Notes: generated by a model from the sequence alone, not told the origin. Positions 7,071 through 13,816 are shown, numbered from the stretch's first letter. The stretch: 14,256 nt of DNA from Acinetobacter sp. N54.MGS-139 (GCA_000980495.1 LARN01000037.1:1-14256), one strand, 5' to 3'. Numbers and translations: made by a program.

Positions 7071-7120
7071 GGACAAAACAAAACCGGCGTCGGCTGAAAA
7101 ATTTCAGCCGTCACGCCGGT
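7071..7120 (-). terminator. Terminator of the 267-residue unknown gene
   Basis: On the minus strand ACCGGCGT plus CGGCTGAAA pairs with TTTCAGCCG plus ACGCCGGT, a long stem with a small bulge (7083-7120), followed by TTTTGTTTTG (down to about 7074). It sits 20 bp past the stop codon. Confidence 0.85.
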
Positions 7121-7140
7121 CCTAACCCACTAAGGTAAGG

Positions 7141-7944
7141 TTACTTGCCCAATGTCAGCAATTCGCCGGAGAACTGACCCAGCCATCCGTCGCCGAATGC
7201 ATCATGTGCATAGTGACGGAATTCATTGCCGGCCTGCTGAAGTTCGAGTTCGTTTTCAGGCGTCATATCGCCGGTACCGAAGCCGAGCATGTCTGTGACG
7301 AATACCAAAGTACGAACTTCCTTGTCATTCTTCATGACAGGAGCAACGAGGAAGAAGTCGTTGGCTTCAACGTTCTTGCGATCAGCGCCGAAGAGCTTGA
7401 AGTAGTCATTAGCGCGAAGAATGTTCTGGCAGAGAATGATCTTCGGGCTCTTTTCAGCAACTGCGGCCTGGAAAACCTGACCTCTCTGAGCAACGAGGAA
7501 ATTCAGGAAATCACGGTAAGAAGGCAGTCCGGTGTACTTCGCCATTGTGACTTCGCCGTCAGCGGTCTTAACAGCAGGCTTTTCCATCCAAGCGTTCGTT
7601 GTAATCATTCCGATGCAGAGCGGAGAAACACTCAGCATAAGGATCGGCTGTTTATCTTCCTGTCCTTCGGGCTTGAAAACAAGAGAAGTTTCTGCTTCAG
7701 GATTGCCTGTAATACTGTTAATCAGACGAGTAACGGATTTGGTGCAAGGGCATGTTGTCGGCAGTGCGCGCTTTAAAGCATCGATATTCGTAACCGGATT
7801 GGCAAAGACTTTTTCCGGATCGATCGGCAGCGGGCAGCGAGCGCTGTGATCTACGACCAGCCAGATCGGTGCATTGGGGTTGCCGCCCATGCAGCCGGAA
7901 AAAGAGCTGATGAATTGAGTAAATAACTCAGGAACTTGAACCAT
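7141..7944 (-). CDS. Protein of unknown function, 267 residues
   Basis: The ATG at 7944-7942 is chosen because GGAGG (7957-7953) lies 8 bases upstream; the open frame reaches back to a GTG at 7986 without such a site. The product begins MVQVPELFTQFISSFSGCMGGNPNAPIWLVVDHSARCPLPID and is soluble, with no signal peptide or membrane segment. It is mixed alpha/beta and has several cysteines (GCMGG, ARCPLP, TCPCTKS, PLCIGM, LCQN). The segments NPNAPIWLV near the N-terminus and SPKIILCQNILRANDYFKLFG later are loosely like the first and later strands of the uracil-DNA-glycosylase fold, but the usual catalytic signature is not visible, so this is only a suggestion. It ends in a strong terminator and may be cotranscribed with the small Cys-tail gene upstream (137 bp apart). 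I do not recognise the family. Confidence 0.8.
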   Translation of the reverse strand: MVQVPELFTQFISSFSGCMGGNPNAPIWLVVDHSARCPLPIDPEKVFANPVTNIDALKRALPTTCPCTKSVTRLINSITGNPEAETSLVFKPEGQEDKQPILMLSVSPLCIGMITTNAWMEKPAVKTADGEVTMAKYTGLPSYRDFLNFLVAQRGQVFQAAVAEKSPKIILCQNILRANDYFKLFGADRKNVEANDFFLVAPVMKNDKEVRTLVFVTDMLGFGTGDMTPENELELQQAGNEFRHYAHDAFGDGWLGQFSGELLTLGK

Positions 7945-7986
7945 TTCGATATCCTCCAAATTAAAAATATTCTTTTTGTCGCGCAC

Positions 7987-8067
7987 CCGACTTTGGGCAG
8001 GAGAAACACCCGCTCATCCGAGGCTGCTCATGTATAAGCAGCACTCAGAAGGAATCCTTAAAGTCGG
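7987..8067 (-). other. Candidate structured RNA between two minus-strand genes
   Basis: Three nested pairings form a three-way-junction-like fold. P1 is CCGACTTT with AAAGTCGG (8067-8060 and 7994-7987 on the minus strand). P2 is GAGtGCTGCT with AGCAGCCTC (8046-8020). P3 is GCGGG with CCTGC (8013-7997, one G-U pair). P3 only closes fully when read as minus-strand RNA, which matches the direction of both flanking genes. No T-run follows, so it is not a simple terminator. It matches no riboswitch class that I recognise. Confidence 0.4.
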
Positions 8068-8081
8068 CTGACTCGGAACAA

Positions 8082-8306
8082 TTATTTTTTGCTGCAGCCG
8101 CAACCGCATCCGCAGTCTGTGGCAGCTTCGACTTCTGCATCCATCAGAGCTTCGGTTTCAGCCTGTTCAGCCTTTTCCTTTTCTTTCTTTTCGACCTTGT
8201 GGCTGACGGGACCGCAGTCGATAGCAGCCTCAACTTCAGCGTCCATCAGGGCTTCAGTCTCGAGTTGTTCTTTCATTACTTCGTCTTTTTTATCTGCTTT
8301 GGTCAT
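8082..8306 (-). CDS. Small acidic protein with duplicated segment and Cys-Gly tail
   Basis: The 74-residue product starts at the ATG at 8306-8304, with GAGGAG (8317-8312) 5 bases upstream. It has two copies of a segment ETEALMDAEVEAAxDCG (residues 16-32 and 50-66) separated by a Lys/Glu-rich linker, and ends TDCGCGCGCSKK. There is no signal peptide or membrane segment. The tail resembles the Cys-Gly tail of the NifX-like protein at 3267-3740, pointing to thiol or metal chemistry (inference). The strong Shine-Dalgarno sequence and the coherent repeat support a real gene. A modified-peptide precursor is another reading, but no maturase gene is nearby. Function unknown. Confidence 0.75.
   Translation of the reverse strand: MTKADKKDEVMKEQLETEALMDAEVEAAIDCGPVSHKVEKKEKEKAEQAETEALMDAEVEAATDCGCGCGCSKK
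8089..8253 (-). repeat. Internal ~102-bp-period duplication in the small Cys-tail gene
   Basis: Plus-strand segments around 8120-8170 and 8222-8272 are closely similar (both contain TCCATCAG and GCTTC) and encode the two ETEALMDAEVEAA segments, 34 codons apart. Silent differences between the copies show the duplication is not brand new. Confidence 0.75.
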
Positions 8307-8681
8307 TGATGCTCCTCAAACATAGTTTTTATTGAGGCCCCTTCGCCCCAACACGTATTTCACGATTCACTTTAACCTCAGAGGGATCGGTTAGGTGTGA
8401 AGAGGCCCGAAAACGGGCATGAAAATCCAGTCTCGTGAATGTGCAGTCACGACCAAAATTCCGTTTACCCGTCAATTTTTGGCGTAAATACAGAGGTCCT
8501 ATTGGAGTTAAGGATGCTGTCATACCGATAGAGGTAATTTTTTCAATAAAGACTGTTAGTAATGCAGATCTTGTGAAATACCTATATAACGCGATTACAA
8601 GTCAGCTGTAGCAAAAGTAAAATTGAAGAAAGGTGAAGTCGTGAGTTGGCAGCACGCTGCCGGCAGATTGATAAATAATTT
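8307..8681. other. Gene-poor stretch with no assignable gene
   Basis: This 375-bp stretch has two overlapping, opposite-strand open frames, neither with a ribosome binding site. On the plus strand, 8435-8611 (GTG start) reads VNFWRKYRGPIGVKDAVIPIEV and VSNADLVKYLYNAITSQL. On the minus strand, 8523-8329 reads MTASLTPIGPLYLRQKLTG. The plus-strand frame has a fairly protein-like composition and could be a relic, perhaps tied to the Rpn fragments downstream, but I cannot identify it. The stretch also has an inverted repeat TCGTGA-N8-TCACGA (8433-8452) and a small stem GCCCG-AAAA-CGGGC (8405-8418). The promoter of the small Cys-tail gene must lie at its left end but is not clear. Confidence 0.5.
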
Positions 8682-8693
8682 TTGGCTGGCGAG

Positions 8694-8969
8694 ATGAAAA
8701 ACGAAGTTTTAGCAGAACACCTGCGCTTCTTCAAAGAAACTGAAGAAGGTCAGGAAGAATTATCCGAGGTCGATGCTCGCTCCGTAGCCCGAGGCGAGAT
8801 CAGAGGGGAGATTAGAGGGGAGGCAAAAGGATTCGTGAAAGGCGAACTTTCCATGGTCACTAAACTCATACTCACTAATAAGGTGCCTTTAGAACTTCTT
8901 GCCGCAACGTCAGGCCTATCTGTAGATGAGCTAAAGAAAATCAAAAATAGCTTGTTGAATCCTGCTTGA
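8694..8969 (+). pseudogene. C-terminal fragment of an Rpn/PD-(D/E)XK-type nuclease protein
   Basis: The 91-codon frame from the ATG at 8694 reads MKNEVLAEHLRFFKETEEGQEELSEVD, then charged repeats RGEIRGEIRGEAKG, then VTKLILTNKVPLELLAATSGLSVDELKKIK. This is the tail architecture of Rpn (PDDEXK_2) recombination-promoting nuclease or transposase-like proteins: a helical segment, Gly/charged repeats, and a short helix-turn-helix-like end. The roughly 200-residue nuclease domain expected upstream is absent (a TAA lies at 8676), and there is no Shine-Dalgarno sequence. It is therefore best read as a remnant; a stand-alone small protein cannot be excluded. Confidence 0.55.
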
Positions 8970-9099
8970 TGCAATCAACCTGCAAAAGTTTCTAAAGCGC
9001 AGTTGTTTCTGTTCGGTTAGTAGTTTGCTATGCCGTCCTCTGCGGCGCTTGGATTCTAAAAAATTAATTGGCTGATTTTCCCAAAGGAAAGTTAATAAG

Positions 9100-9339
9100 A
9101 TGAAGGTAGAACTTTCACCTGGACATCTGTACTTCTCCACACAACAGGAAGAAGACGGGGAAGAGTTGTCCGAGGTCGATGCCTGCACTGTAGCTCAAGC
9201 AAAGGCCGAGGAAAAGTTATCCATAGTGACAAAGCTCATTCTCATCAACGATATTCCTTTGGAGATCATTGCCAAGGTATCAGATTTACCAATGGAAGAA
9301 CTGGAAAAAATTAAGAAGGATCTGACTCCTCCAGCCTGA
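9100..9339 (+). pseudogene. Second, diverged Rpn-type C-terminal fragment
   Basis: The 79-codon frame contains QEEDGEELSEVDACTVAQAKAEEKLSIVTKLILINDIPLEIIAKVSDLPMEELEKIKKDL, which aligns along its length with the fragment at 8694-8969 but lacks the RGEIRGE repeats. It has an AAGGA (9084-9088) 11 bases before the ATG, so it could be translated. No nuclease domain is present. The two fragments are 130 bp apart and probably arose by tandem duplication and decay of one gene. Confidence 0.5.
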
Positions 9340-9371
9340 ACCCGACTTATTTCGTTCCGCCGAACCTGAGT

Positions 9372-9401
9372 TTGACATTAGATTTTTTGAAATAGTATGA
9401 T
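9372..9401 (+). promoter_or_regulatory. Promoter of the umuDC operon
   Basis: A consensus -35 TTGACA (9372-9377) is followed after 18 bp by TATGAT (9396-9401). It is the best sigma-70 promoter in the window and lies about 45 bp upstream of the first gene. The -10 box is embedded in the palindrome at 9386-9410. Confidence 0.75.
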
Positions 9402-9410
9402 TATTTCAAA
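9386..9410. promoter_or_regulatory. Palindromic operator overlapping the umuDC -10 box
   Basis: TTTGAAATA and TATTTCAAA are perfect 9-base inverted arms around a 7-base centre that carries the -10 element. A bound repressor would block RNA polymerase directly. It is not the E. coli-type LexA box (CTGT-N8-ACAG), which is absent from this upstream region. Confidence 0.7.
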
Positions 9411-9446
9411 GCTCTCCTTCATATTTTATCGAAAGGCTCGGTCGCT

Positions 9447-10067
9447 ATGGACAAAAAAGTTAAGAAAGAAAACCGCGGGGGCGCTCGCGAAGGTGCAGGC
9501 CGCAAAGGTCTCGGCAGTACAAAACGTGTTTCTGTCTGTCTCACGGACGAATTGGTTCCGGTTTTCAAACAGTTAGGCGGCGCGAAATGGCTTCGCTGTG
9601 AGCTGGAACGTGTCGCAGAGCCGGCACGTACGCTGGATACAGACCAGATTTTGGTTCCGGCAATGAATCCGACACATCTGAGTATTCCCGTCTATGAATG
9701 CGGCGTTCAGGCAGGTTTCCCTTCCCCGGCAGAAAGCTATGTCGACAAGTCGCTGGACTTAAATGAATACTTAGTCGCCAATCCTGCCTCAACATTCTTT
9801 GTCTACGTGACAGGCGACTCCATGGACTTGGCCGGCATGGACGAAGGCGACCTCTTAGTCGTCGACCGCTCCCCGGAGCCCAAAAACGGCGACATCGTCA
9901 TCATGAGCATTAACAACGAATTTACCGTTAAGCGCTATATGAAGGACGACAAAGGGCTGCGCCTGCTCCCCGAGAGCTCAAACCCGATCTACAAGCCAAT
10001 CCTCCCGAAAGATTTTGATGAATGGCGCTTTATCGGCGTCGTGAAGTACACAATCAAAAGCAACTAA
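9447..10067 (+). CDS. umuD: UmuD-like self-cleaving S24 protein with extra N-terminal DNA-binding-like region
   Basis: The 206-residue protein has a C-terminal S24 domain close to UmuD: QAGFPSPAESYVD with the Ala-Gly autocleavage site at 89-90, GDSM with nucleophile Ser125, GDIVIMSINNEFTVKR with Lys162. In E. coli, cleaved UmuD' joins UmuC to form translesion polymerase V. E. coli UmuD is 139 residues; here about 65 extra residues precede the cleavage region. They contain GGAREGAGRKG (11-21), seen in many mobile-element and RHH-type proteins, and TKRVSVCLTDELVPVFKQL (25-43), which looks like a ribbon-helix-helix strand plus helix. The operon promoter overlaps a palindrome, and umuC follows after 2 bp. 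I infer a possible second role as a cleavable repressor, as described for Acinetobacter UmuDAb; this is not shown directly. Confidence 0.88.
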   Translation: MDKKVKKENRGGAREGAGRKGLGSTKRVSVCLTDELVPVFKQLGGAKWLRCELERVAEPARTLDTDQILVPAMNPTHLSIPVYECGVQAGFPSPAESYVDKSLDLNEYLVANPASTFFVYVTGDSMDLAGMDEGDLLVVDRSPEPKNGDIVIMSINNEFTVKRYMKDDKGLRLLPESSNPIYKPILPKDFDEWRFIGVVKYTIKSN

Positions 10068-10069
10068 CT

Positions 10070-11377
10070 ATGCAGGTATTCGCGCTGGTGGACGGAAACT
10101 CTTTTTTCGCCTCCTGCGAAAAAGTCTTTCGTCCGGACTTAACCGACCGCCCCGTCATTGTGCTCAGCAACAACGATGGATGCGTCGTCGCTCGATCCAA
10201 AGAAGCGAAAAAGCTCGGCATCAAAATGTGCCAGCCCTACTTCGAGATCGATGAGTTCTGCCTTCGGGAAAACGTCGCCGTTTTCTCGAGCAACTACGAA
10301 CTCTATGCCAATCTGTCCGGACGCATGATGTCCACCATCGCTTCCCAAGTCGACTGCATCGACCCGTACAGCATCGATGAATGCTTTGCCAATATGAGCG
10401 GGTACGAAGGATTAGGCACCGACCTGACCAAACTCGGCTTTCGGATCAAGGATAAAGTGTTTAAGGATGTCGGCATTCCCACCTGCGTCGGCATCGCGCC
10501 GACAAAAACCTTAGCCAAGTACTGCAACCATCTGGCAAAACACTACGCCGGACTTAAAGGTGTGTGCAATTGGCTCGACTTAACGCCTCAGCGGCAGGCA
10601 AAGGCGCTTGCCTGCGAACCCGTCTCAGAAATCTGGGGCGTCGGCAGACGCTACACCGAGCACCTCGGCAAGATGGGTATTCGTACCGCCTTGGATTTAG
10701 CTTGTGCAGATGCGGAAGCCATCCGTGATCGATTCGGTATTACGCTTTCCATGACGGTAAGAGAACTTCAAGGAACGTCCTGCATTCCGCTGGAACTTGT
10801 CAAACCTAAAAGACAGCAGATCATGCGAAGCCGCAGTTTCAGTCAATTGGTCTGCGACAAAGACGACCTTTTAGGTGCGATTACTTTCCACGCCCAGGAA
10901 TGCGGAAGAACCTTGCGCCGCGAAGGTACCGTTGCCCATACCGTGGGAATCGTCTTAAACACAAATCCTTTCCGCCTGCAGGATGTCCAGCAGCACGCGT
11001 ATCCGTGCGTAGGGCTCCCCTACCCGATCTCGGATACCAACACAATCATTCATTACGCTCGGAGATTACTCAACCAGACGTATCGCAGAGACTGTCTGTA
11101 CAAACGCGCCGGTGTGTATGTCGGAGAAGTCGTTCCGAAAGACGCCGTCACTAAGGATCTTTTTGAGGAGCCGGAGACCGAGCAGCAGCAGGTCGTCTGC
11201 GAACTGATGGACTCCATCAATACGCGCTACGGCAAAAATACGCTCTGTTTTGCGGCCTCTAAATTAGGCAAAAGCACTTGGGAAATGTCCCGCGCTCGTT
11301 TAAGTCCCGGTTACACCACCTGCTGGAAAGACCTGCCTCGCATCGGCCCGCTCTTAGTGGAAACGGTGCCGTTCTAA
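10070..11377 (+). CDS. umuC: Y-family DNA polymerase V catalytic subunit
   Basis: The 435-residue product (E. coli UmuC 422) is the error-prone translesion polymerase subunit that works with processed UmuD. Visible features are the first metal-binding Asp in FALVDGNSFFASCE (Asp8), SNNDGCVVAR, FSSNYELYA, the catalytic pair in YSIDE (Asp103, Glu104), GVGIAPTKTLAKYCNH, the helix-hairpin-helix region VSEIWGVGRRYTEHLGKMGI, the little-finger domain with SRSFSQ, and a C-terminal DLF that may serve as the sliding-clamp motif. The ATG at 10070 is chosen because it begins the family match and lies 2 bp after the umuD stop; an upstream in-frame ATG at 10022 would overlap umuD by 46 bp and add unrelated residues. 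Confidence 0.95.
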   Translation: MQVFALVDGNSFFASCEKVFRPDLTDRPVIVLSNNDGCVVARSKEAKKLGIKMCQPYFEIDEFCLRENVAVFSSNYELYANLSGRMMSTIASQVDCIDPYSIDECFANMSGYEGLGTDLTKLGFRIKDKVFKDVGIPTCVGIAPTKTLAKYCNHLAKHYAGLKGVCNWLDLTPQRQAKALACEPVSEIWGVGRRYTEHLGKMGIRTALDLACADAEAIRDRFGITLSMTVRELQGTSCIPLELVKPKRQQIMRSRSFSQLVCDKDDLLGAITFHAQECGRTLRREGTVAHTVGIVLNTNPFRLQDVQQHAYPCVGLPYPISDTNTIIHYARRLLNQTYRRDCLYKRAGVYVGEVVPKDAVTKDLFEEPETEQQQVVCELMDSINTRYGKNTLCFAASKLGKSTWEMSRARLSPGYTTCWKDLPRIGPLLVETVPF

Positions 11378-11394
11378 TCGGCACAACGCAAAGA

Positions 11395-11434
11395 AAAATC
11401 GGCAGGAAAGCCAAGAAGCTCGCCTGCCGATTTT
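11395..11434. terminator. Bidirectional terminator between umuC and the NSS symporter gene
   Basis: AAAATCGGCAGG (11395-11406) pairs perfectly with CCTGCCGATTTT (11423-11434) around a 16-base loop. T-runs are present on both strands, so it can serve both convergent genes. Confidence 0.85.
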
Positions 11435-11452
11435 GTATTTGTTCGTCTTCGA

Positions 11453-12784
11453 TTACAGAAGACCGGTCAGAACGACGGTGATAATCAAGAGCGGAGACAA
11501 AATACCGATCACAATACGAATCGCCCAAAGCAGCCAGGTTTGCACGGGACCTGCGCTCGTGAGCTGCTTAGCGGTCACCTTCCAGGCAATCCAAGCTGCG
11601 GCCACGCTGAAGCCGATTTCGGAAAGCGGCATACCGACGTTGCAGGTAAGAAAGTCGAGCAAATCAAAGACGTTCTTGCCGAAGATCTTAAAGTCGGACA
11701 GAGAGCCGAAGCTCAGTGTGCAGAAAAGGCCGATAAAAGCGGCCAGCGCAGTTGTGATCCAAGTCACGGCTGCACGAGAGAGGCGCGTGTAGTCCAAAAC
11801 AGAAGCCACCACGGCTTCAAGCATGGACATTGAACTCGTAATCGCCGCAACAACCAAGCAGAAATAGAACAGAATCGCAAAGAAAACACCGAACGGCATC
11901 TGCGAGAAAATCGCCGGCATCGTCACAAACGTGAGTCCGGGGCCTGCTGTCGGGGACAAATTAAAGGCAAACACGGCAGGCATCACCATTAAGCCGCCGA
12001 GCACAGCAGCCATGATCGCCAGGAATGCCACCCAAGCCGTGGAGGTTAGAAGATTCACTTTCTCGGAGAGGTAGCCGGCATAGGTCACCATCACGGCCGC
12101 ACCTAAAGACAGCGAGAAGAAAGTAAAGCCCATCGCGTTAAAGATCGCAGAGGAAGTAAAGCCGCTCCAATTCGGTTTAAAGAGATATTCCAGACCTTTA
12201 ACGGCGCCGGGAAGTGTTAATCCTCGAACGATCAAGATGAGCATGAGGATAAAGAGAACCGGCATCAAAAACTTAGCCAGTCTCTCGATACCCTTCTGGA
12301 CGCCTAAAGAAACAATCACCGCGTTGGCGAGCAAGAAGATGATCTGATAGAAGTACGCTAAGGCGCCGTTGCTCACAAACGAACCGAAGTTTTTATTGAG
12401 TTCGTCCACATTAGAGACAATTCCGGTTCCTGTAAATGCGTCGATCAAATACTTGATACACCAGCCGCCGACGCAGGAGTAAAAGCAAAGAATCGCAAAA
12501 GCGGTAACGACACCGACCGTGCCGAACACGCCCCAGTGCTTGCCGACCACTTTCTTTAAGGAACCGATCGCACCCATTCTTCCTTCTCGGCCGATGACAT
12601 ACTCGCTGATGAGCATCGCCACACCAACTGTAAAGGTAAAGAGCAGATAAGAGAGAAGGAAAACGGAACCGCCGTTATTGCCGGCAAGATAAGGGAATTT
12701 CCAAATCGCGCCCAAGCCGACGGCAGAGCCTGCACTTGCCAGAATGAATCCGATTCTGGATCCCCATGTGGAATTTGAAGCCAT
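11453..12784 (-). CDS. Neurotransmitter:sodium symporter (NSS/SNF family)
   Basis: The 443-residue product has about 11 membrane segments, the usual count for short bacterial NSS proteins such as Tyt1 and MhsT (LeuT has 12). It likely imports an amino acid or amine with sodium. The first helix, WGSRIGFILASAGSAVGLGAIWKFPYLAGNNGG, holds the family's unwound Na+/substrate-binding segment; ISEYVIGREGR, FNAMGFTFFSLSLGAAVMVTYAGYL (helix 6 region) and ITSSMSMLEAVVASVLD (helix 8 region, Na+ ligands) are also present. The ATG at 12784-12782 begins the homology; the ribosome binding site is weak. It lies 80 bp downstream of the membrane-anchored protein gene on the same strand, with no clear terminator between, so the two may share a transcript. 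Substrate cannot be read from sequence. Confidence 0.93.
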   Translation of the reverse strand: MASNSTWGSRIGFILASAGSAVGLGAIWKFPYLAGNNGGSVFLLSYLLFTFTVGVAMLISEYVIGREGRMGAIGSLKKVVGKHWGVFGTVGVVTAFAILCFYSCVGGWCIKYLIDAFTGTGIVSNVDELNKNFGSFVSNGALAYFYQIIFLLANAVIVSLGVQKGIERLAKFLMPVLFILMLILIVRGLTLPGAVKGLEYLFKPNWSGFTSSAIFNAMGFTFFSLSLGAAVMVTYAGYLSEKVNLLTSTAWVAFLAIMAAVLGGLMVMPAVFAFNLSPTAGPGLTFVTMPAIFSQMPFGVFFAILFYFCLVVAAITSSMSMLEAVVASVLDYTRLSRAAVTWITTALAAFIGLFCTLSFGSLSDFKIFGKNVFDLLDFLTCNVGMPLSEIGFSVAAAWIAWKVTAKQLTSAGPVQTWLLWAIRIVIGILSPLLIITVVLTGLL

Positions 12785-12864
12785 AGTCTTAATCTTGTTG
12801 GTTTAGCTGCTGTATATGTTACAGGCTGAAATCATCACGAGAAGGATCCGAAACAACAGAATGA

Positions 12865-13737
12865 TCAGCGGCCGTCCGGTCTTCCGCTTCGACACGTATC
12901 TTCAGAGACAAAAACCTTATCGATCAGCTGATTGTTTTTATCGACGTGTTCGATTTCGTAAGCAGGAAATCCTTCTTTAAATCTGTCCCTGAACTGTTGA
13001 TTGAGGCAAACGCCGTTGAAGCCTCCCGTTACTAAGCGCTGTTTGTCTTCCTGAGAGAAGTTAGCGGCAAGGTTCTGAGTATGTTTGATGCGGTAGCGGA
13101 TTACACCTTCTTCAGAAACACCCAAAGGCGTGACTTCATAGCCGTCCTCACTTTCGATTTCGGGAATTTTGGCGTAAGGCGTTTTAAGCAGCTGCTGAGC
13201 CGTCTTGGGCTGATCGCGCAAAAGTGAGCCGATCGCCGGAAGCAGGTCTCTGGAGATATGCGTTGAATTCAGGCTCTTGTCGAAGTTCAGACAAGCTTTC
13301 GTTTGAATCTTGGCACTATCAAAACGCGTACCCGCTCCGTCTAAAAATTCGTAATTGACGTTTCCGATGTTGTGGTCGTAGTAGGCCGGCGTCTCAACAC
13401 AGGTTAAGCCGAGAAGGAAGGTTTTGAAGTATTTCTTTTCTGCTTCCGTAAAAGAAGAGCCTTTGCGACCGACAAAATTCAGGCGAACGTTGATTTGGGA
13501 CTTTTCGTCTTGGCCCAGGACAGAGGCTTTTGCGCCTTCGAGGGATGCGGACTGAGCGCTTAAGGCGCAAGAGAGTTTTTCATTCAGAGCTTCTACGCTG
13601 AGTGCCTTTGAGTTCTGTGCTTCCTGCTTATCAGTTTTGACTTCTTCGGATTTATTTCCGATAAATTCATAGGCCAAAATAAAAACAGCGCTGACTCCAG
13701 CAATCACGTAGCGATAATCCACTCCGAACCACTTCAC
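12865..13737 (-). CDS. Membrane-anchored protein of unknown function with an internal duplication
   Basis: The start is GTG (13737-13735), with GGAG (13749-13746) 8 bases upstream. The 290-residue product has one N-terminal hydrophobic segment (about 10-27, YVIAGVSAVFILAYEFIG) followed by a Lys/Glu linker, so the bulk is probably periplasmic and tethered to the inner membrane. The rest seems to hold two copies of one small domain. Residues 82-149 have a strand, then SFTEAEKKYFKTFLLGLTC, then NVNYEFLDGAGTRFDSAKIQTKAC. Residues 212-282 have a strand, then NFSQEDKQRLVTGGFNGVC, then PAYEIEHVDKNNQLIDKVFVSEDTC. Each copy has two cysteines at matching places (113/149 and 244/282), which may form disulfides. 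I do not recognise the family. It may be cotranscribed with the symporter gene downstream. Confidence 0.85.
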   Translation of the reverse strand: MKWFGVDYRYVIAGVSAVFILAYEFIGNKSEEVKTDKQEAQNSKALSVEALNEKLSCALSAQSASLEGAKASVLGQDEKSQINVRLNFVGRKGSSFTEAEKKYFKTFLLGLTCVETPAYYDHNIGNVNYEFLDGAGTRFDSAKIQTKACLNFDKSLNSTHISRDLLPAIGSLLRDQPKTAQQLLKTPYAKIPEIESEDGYEVTPLGVSEEGVIRYRIKHTQNLAANFSQEDKQRLVTGGFNGVCLNQQFRDRFKEGFPAYEIEHVDKNNQLIDKVFVSEDTCRSGRPDGR

Positions 13738-13769
13738 TTTATCTTCTCCGACACTTTAGGACTCAACGG

Positions 13770-13798
13770 TTATTATTACGGTTTTTGTTCGCTAACAA
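13770..13798 (-). promoter_or_regulatory. Possible promoter of the membrane-anchored protein gene
   Basis: On the minus strand TTGTTA (13798-13793) and TAATAA (13775-13770) are separated by 17 bp, giving a leader of about 25 bases before the GTG start. Confidence 0.45.
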
Positions 13799-13816
13799 AG
13801 CGTTTCCATTCTATTT

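Noticed and set aside
7945..7986. GTG start for the 267-residue unknown protein
   Set aside because: The GGAGG Shine-Dalgarno sequence lies inside that extension and is correctly spaced for the ATG at 7944.
8329..8523. 64-residue minus-strand open frame
   Set aside because: It has no ribosome binding site, no recognisable family, and overlaps an equally plausible opposite-strand frame; noted only within the gene-poor stretch.
9340..9446. Standard LexA box for umuDC
   Set aside because: No CTGT-N8-ACAG is present between the preceding fragment and the umuD start.
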